A stretch of 61,210 nucleotides of DNA from Streptomyces sp. Ru71 (GTDB lineage: Bacteria > Actinomycetota > Actinomycetes > Streptomycetales > Streptomycetaceae): the NCBI RefSeq assembly GCF_002920535.1, contig NZ_PQSS01000045.1, forward strand, positions 1 through 61,210, given 5' to 3'. The notes under the pieces were generated by a model that was given only the letters and a program-made list of their open reading frames with translations, made no database searches and was not told where the DNA came from. The stretch's first letter is position 1; each line of letters starts with the position of its first letter. Position numbers and translations under genes: made by a program. Below are positions 59,265-61,210 of the stretch, piece by piece.

Positions 59265-59564
59265 AACCGGTCACCCGGCGCTTCGCCGGTCAATGTCCGT
59301 AAAAACCGGCCCGTTTTGGGGTGGGTGTGGTACGGCAGAACGCGTGGACGCGCAACGTGGCGCAGTCCACAGCGGGCTGTCGCGGATCACGCTGTCGCGA
59401 CGGTGGAACGACCGGGACAATGCCACTCAATGGCTTTGTCGCCTTTTCCGGGCGGGTCGTTCGTGCCGCTGGGCACGCCCGCTCGTTCTTCACTGCGGGG
59501 CGGTCGGTGCGCCGTTCCGGGTGAACTGGTCGTAGAGGCACTAACCGATGGGCGAGGGGTACGC

Positions 59565-61210
59565 ATGACCGACACCGGCCAGGTCCCGGGCGAGGGGCTG
59601 CCGGAGAACGCAGGCACGGTGGAGCAGCCGGGAGCCTCCGCGCCCGGTGCGTACGCCTACCTCTCCGAGACCACCGCCGAGGACGAAGACCTGCTGCTGC
59701 CCGGCTCCCACGGGGCCTGGGGCAACGAGGTGACCCCGCCCGCGCCCGAGCCGGTCGTCGAGGCCGTGCACGAGCCGGGTCCGCACGAACTCTCCGGCCG
59801 CGACAGCGGCTCGGTCGACCTCAGCGGCGTCCGCCTGCCGGGCCCGACGCCGCAGCGTACGGCGCCGACGCGGCCGATCCCGCCGATCACCCCGCGCCGC
59901 CCGCTGCACCTCGGCCCGCCGACCCCGGACACCTCGGCGAGCCCGGTCCGCTCCCTCGCGGACCGCGGGCCGGCGGGTGCTCCGGGCGCCGCCGTACGGC
60001 AGCAGGTCGCGCCGGCCGCCGGCCCCGAGTACCTGGACGTCCCGGAGCAGACGGCGGCTGTGCAGCAGGCCGCTCCGGTGCAGCAGGCCGCTCCGGCGCA
60101 GCAGCCCGTGAGCGAGGCGCAGGCCGCGCCGGCACCGCAGTCGGGGTCCTGGCCGGCGCAGGCCCAGGTGGCCGAAGGGGCGGCCGCTGCGGAAACGGTT
60201 GTTCCGGCAGCGGCCCCGCAGCCCGGCCCGGTGGACGCCGCCCAGGCCGCCGTGGCCCGTCTGACGACGGAGGCGGTCACGGCGACGGGCAGCCATGTGC
60301 TGCCGCAGGCCGAGGAGCAGCAGGTTCCCGCGGAGACGTCGGCGGAGACGTCGGCGGAGACGGTGACGGAGGCGGAGGCCGTGGCCCACGGCGAGGCGGC
60401 CGGGGCCGTTGTCGCCGACGCCGGGCACGGCGTGGCGCCCGAGACTGTGGCGGCCGATCCCGAGACCGTGGCGGCCGAGCAGGCCGCCGGTGCGGAGGCC
60501 GCGGTGGACGCCGGCTCCGCCGAGGCTGCCGAGAGCCTGCCGGTCGCTGCCGACGCCCCGGTAGCTGCCGACGTCCCGGTTGCCGGGACCGCCCCGGTGG
60601 ATCAGCCGGCCGAGGCCGCCCCGCCGAGCGAGGACACCGCCGCGCAGCCCGCCGGGCCGGACGCCGTCCCGGACCAGGCGGTCGACGCCGCTCAGCCGGC
60701 CGCTGCGGCAGCCGAGCCCACGGCACCCGCTGCCGACGATGCCCAGCCTGCTGAGCCGGCCGGTGCCGAAGTGGCCCAGGCCGCTGAACCGGTGGCGCCC
60801 GAGGCCGCGGAGCCGGTCGCCGCCCCCGTGGAGGCGGCGCAGGCTCCCGAGCCCGTCGTGGCGCAGGCTCCGGCCGCTCCCGAGCTTCCCGCCGAGATTC
60901 AGGCATCCGAGCCGGTCGCCGCCGACGCCGCTCAGGCCGCCGAGCCCGCCGCCACCGCGCAGGCACCCAAGGTGCCCGCCGCGCCCGAGGCCGCTGCGGC
61001 GCAGGAGACCCCTGCCGCCCCGCAGGCACCCGAGGCGCCCGGCACGCCTGACGCGCCCCACGCCGCCGCGACCCCGGAGGCGGACACTCCTGTCGTTCCC
61101 GAGCCCGAGGCCACCGTCACCGCGCAGCCCGAGCCGGGCAACCCCAGGACGCGCCCGCCGCCCCGGCCGTGCCCGAGTCGCCCGCGGCACAGGTTCCGCA
61201 GGCCGCCGAG
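59565..61210 (+). CDS. Ala/Pro/Glu-rich long protein, N-terminal part (runs off window; apparent frameshift)
   Basis: Starts MTDTGQVPGEGLPENAGTVE with an acidic first 60 residues (TTAEDEDLLLPGSHGAWGNE), then more than 400 residues of Ala/Pro/Glu/Val/Gln low-complexity sequence with repeated EPVAA, AAQAAEP and QAPE-like words. It is surely disordered. The position after cobL suggests the long N-terminus of a cobalamin protein such as a CobT-type phosphoribosyltransferase, which in Streptomyces can carry such extensions, but no catalytic domain lies in the window. Near 61142-61145 the frame appears to shift: after GCAACCCC the same composition (QDAPAAPAVPESPAAQVPQA) continues in another frame, consistent with one missing C in a C run. 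Confidence 0.6.
   Translation, partial: MTDTGQVPGEGLPENAGTVEQPGASAPGAYAYLSETTAEDEDLLLPGSHGAWGNEVTPPAPEPVVEAVHEPGPHELSGRDSGSVDLSGVRLPGPTPQRTAPTRPIPPITPRRPLHLGPPTPDTSASPVRSLADRGPAGAPGAAVRQQVAPAAGPEYLDVPEQTAAVQQAAPVQQAAPAQQPVSEAQAAPAPQSGSWPAQAQVAEGAAAAETVVPAAAPQPGPVDAAQAAVARLTTEAVTATGSHVLPQAEEQQVPAETSAETSAETVTEAEAVAHGEAAGAVVADAGHGVAPETVAADPETVAAEQAAGAEAAVDAGSAEAAESLPVAADAPVAADVPVAGTAPVDQPAEAAPPSEDTAAQPAGPDAVPDQAVDAAQPAAAAAEPTAPAADDAQPAEPAGAEVAQAAEPVAPEAAEPVAAPVEAAQAPEPVVAQAPAAPELPAEIQASEPVAADAAQAAEPAATAQAPKVPAAPEAAAAQETPAAPQAPEAPGTPDAPHAAATPEADTPVVPEPEATVTAQPEPGNPRTRPPPRPCPSRPRHRFRRPP

Noticed and set aside
59218..59564. Cobalamin riboswitch between cobL and the next gene
   Set aside because: No B12-box or GCCACTG core in proper context was found, only GCCACTC inside unrelated sequence.
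59541..61190. 549-codon minus-strand frame opposite the Ala/Pro-rich gene
   Set aside because: Gly/Arg/Leu-rich repeat translation is the mirror of the Ala/Pro-rich coding strand; no ribosome site or domain.

Overview
The window is chromosomal DNA from a high-GC actinobacterium, almost certainly a Streptomyces. GC is above 70 percent with strong third-position G/C bias. GTG starts and ATGA/GTGA stop-start overlaps are frequent, four genes carry rare TTA codons, and the gene order (infC-rpmI-rplT, rRNA methyltransferase, orphan histidine kinase, pheST, then argCJBDR, argH, glpQ, metNIQ, cobL) follows the core-chromosome order I know from Streptomyces coelicolor (roughly SCO1600 down to SCO1553). 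No rRNA, tRNA, CRISPR array, prophage or transposase was seen.

Layout. 0.2-3.4 kb: a membrane protein and an orphan mycosin protease, an SseB-domain protein and a DUF1844 protein. 3.4-5.2 kb: an attenuator-bearing leader and the infC-rpmI-rplT translation operon, where infC probably starts at AUC. 5.4-11.2 kb: a SpoU-type methyltransferase, an OhkA-like kinase and pheST. 11.4-24.8 kb: mixed housekeeping and accessory genes (PP2C phosphatase, TPR regulator, Nudix, hydroxyacyl-CoA dehydrogenase, GH-like secreted protein, GNAT, a histidine-phosphatase fold lacking both catalytic histidines, GH51 arabinofuranosidase, carboxymuconolactone decarboxylase-like protein behind a MerR-type promoter, tandem SUKH-domain protein). 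24.8-29.7 kb: argCJBDR behind a promoter overlapped by ARG-box-like sites.

29.8-42.5 kb is the most accessory part. It holds an ECF sigma/anti-sigma pair, then a minus-strand cassette of a 47-residue His/Ser/Thr-rich peptide, an ABC exporter and a Ser/Thr kinase. Next is a five-gene electron-transfer operon (two ferric-reductase-like membrane flavohaemoproteins, two FMN-binding anchored proteins, one ApbE flavin transferase), divergent from a two-component system with ordered 11-bp repeats between them. An L,D-transpeptidase and a PPOX-family protein follow. 42.6-45.4 kb: argG and argH, argG with its own ARG-box-like promoter.

45.5-61.2 kb: a secreted lipase, an aldo/keto reductase, a self-regulated TetR/MFS pair, a lysophospholipid acyltransferase divergent from a PHO-box-linked GlpQ, a sigma-like protein, a GNAT, two small membrane proteins, a methionine ABC transporter (metNIQ) preceded by a Cys-rich leader peptide, another GNAT, cobL, and the Ala/Pro-rich start of a long protein that runs off the window and seems frameshifted near its end. 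Short GC-rich repeats of one family sit after several genes, and one lies inside the phosphatase reading frame.

The best candidates for something undescribed are the peptide/exporter/kinase cassette at 31.2-34.2 kb and the duplicated flavin electron-transfer operon with its two-component control at 34.3-41.2 kb.
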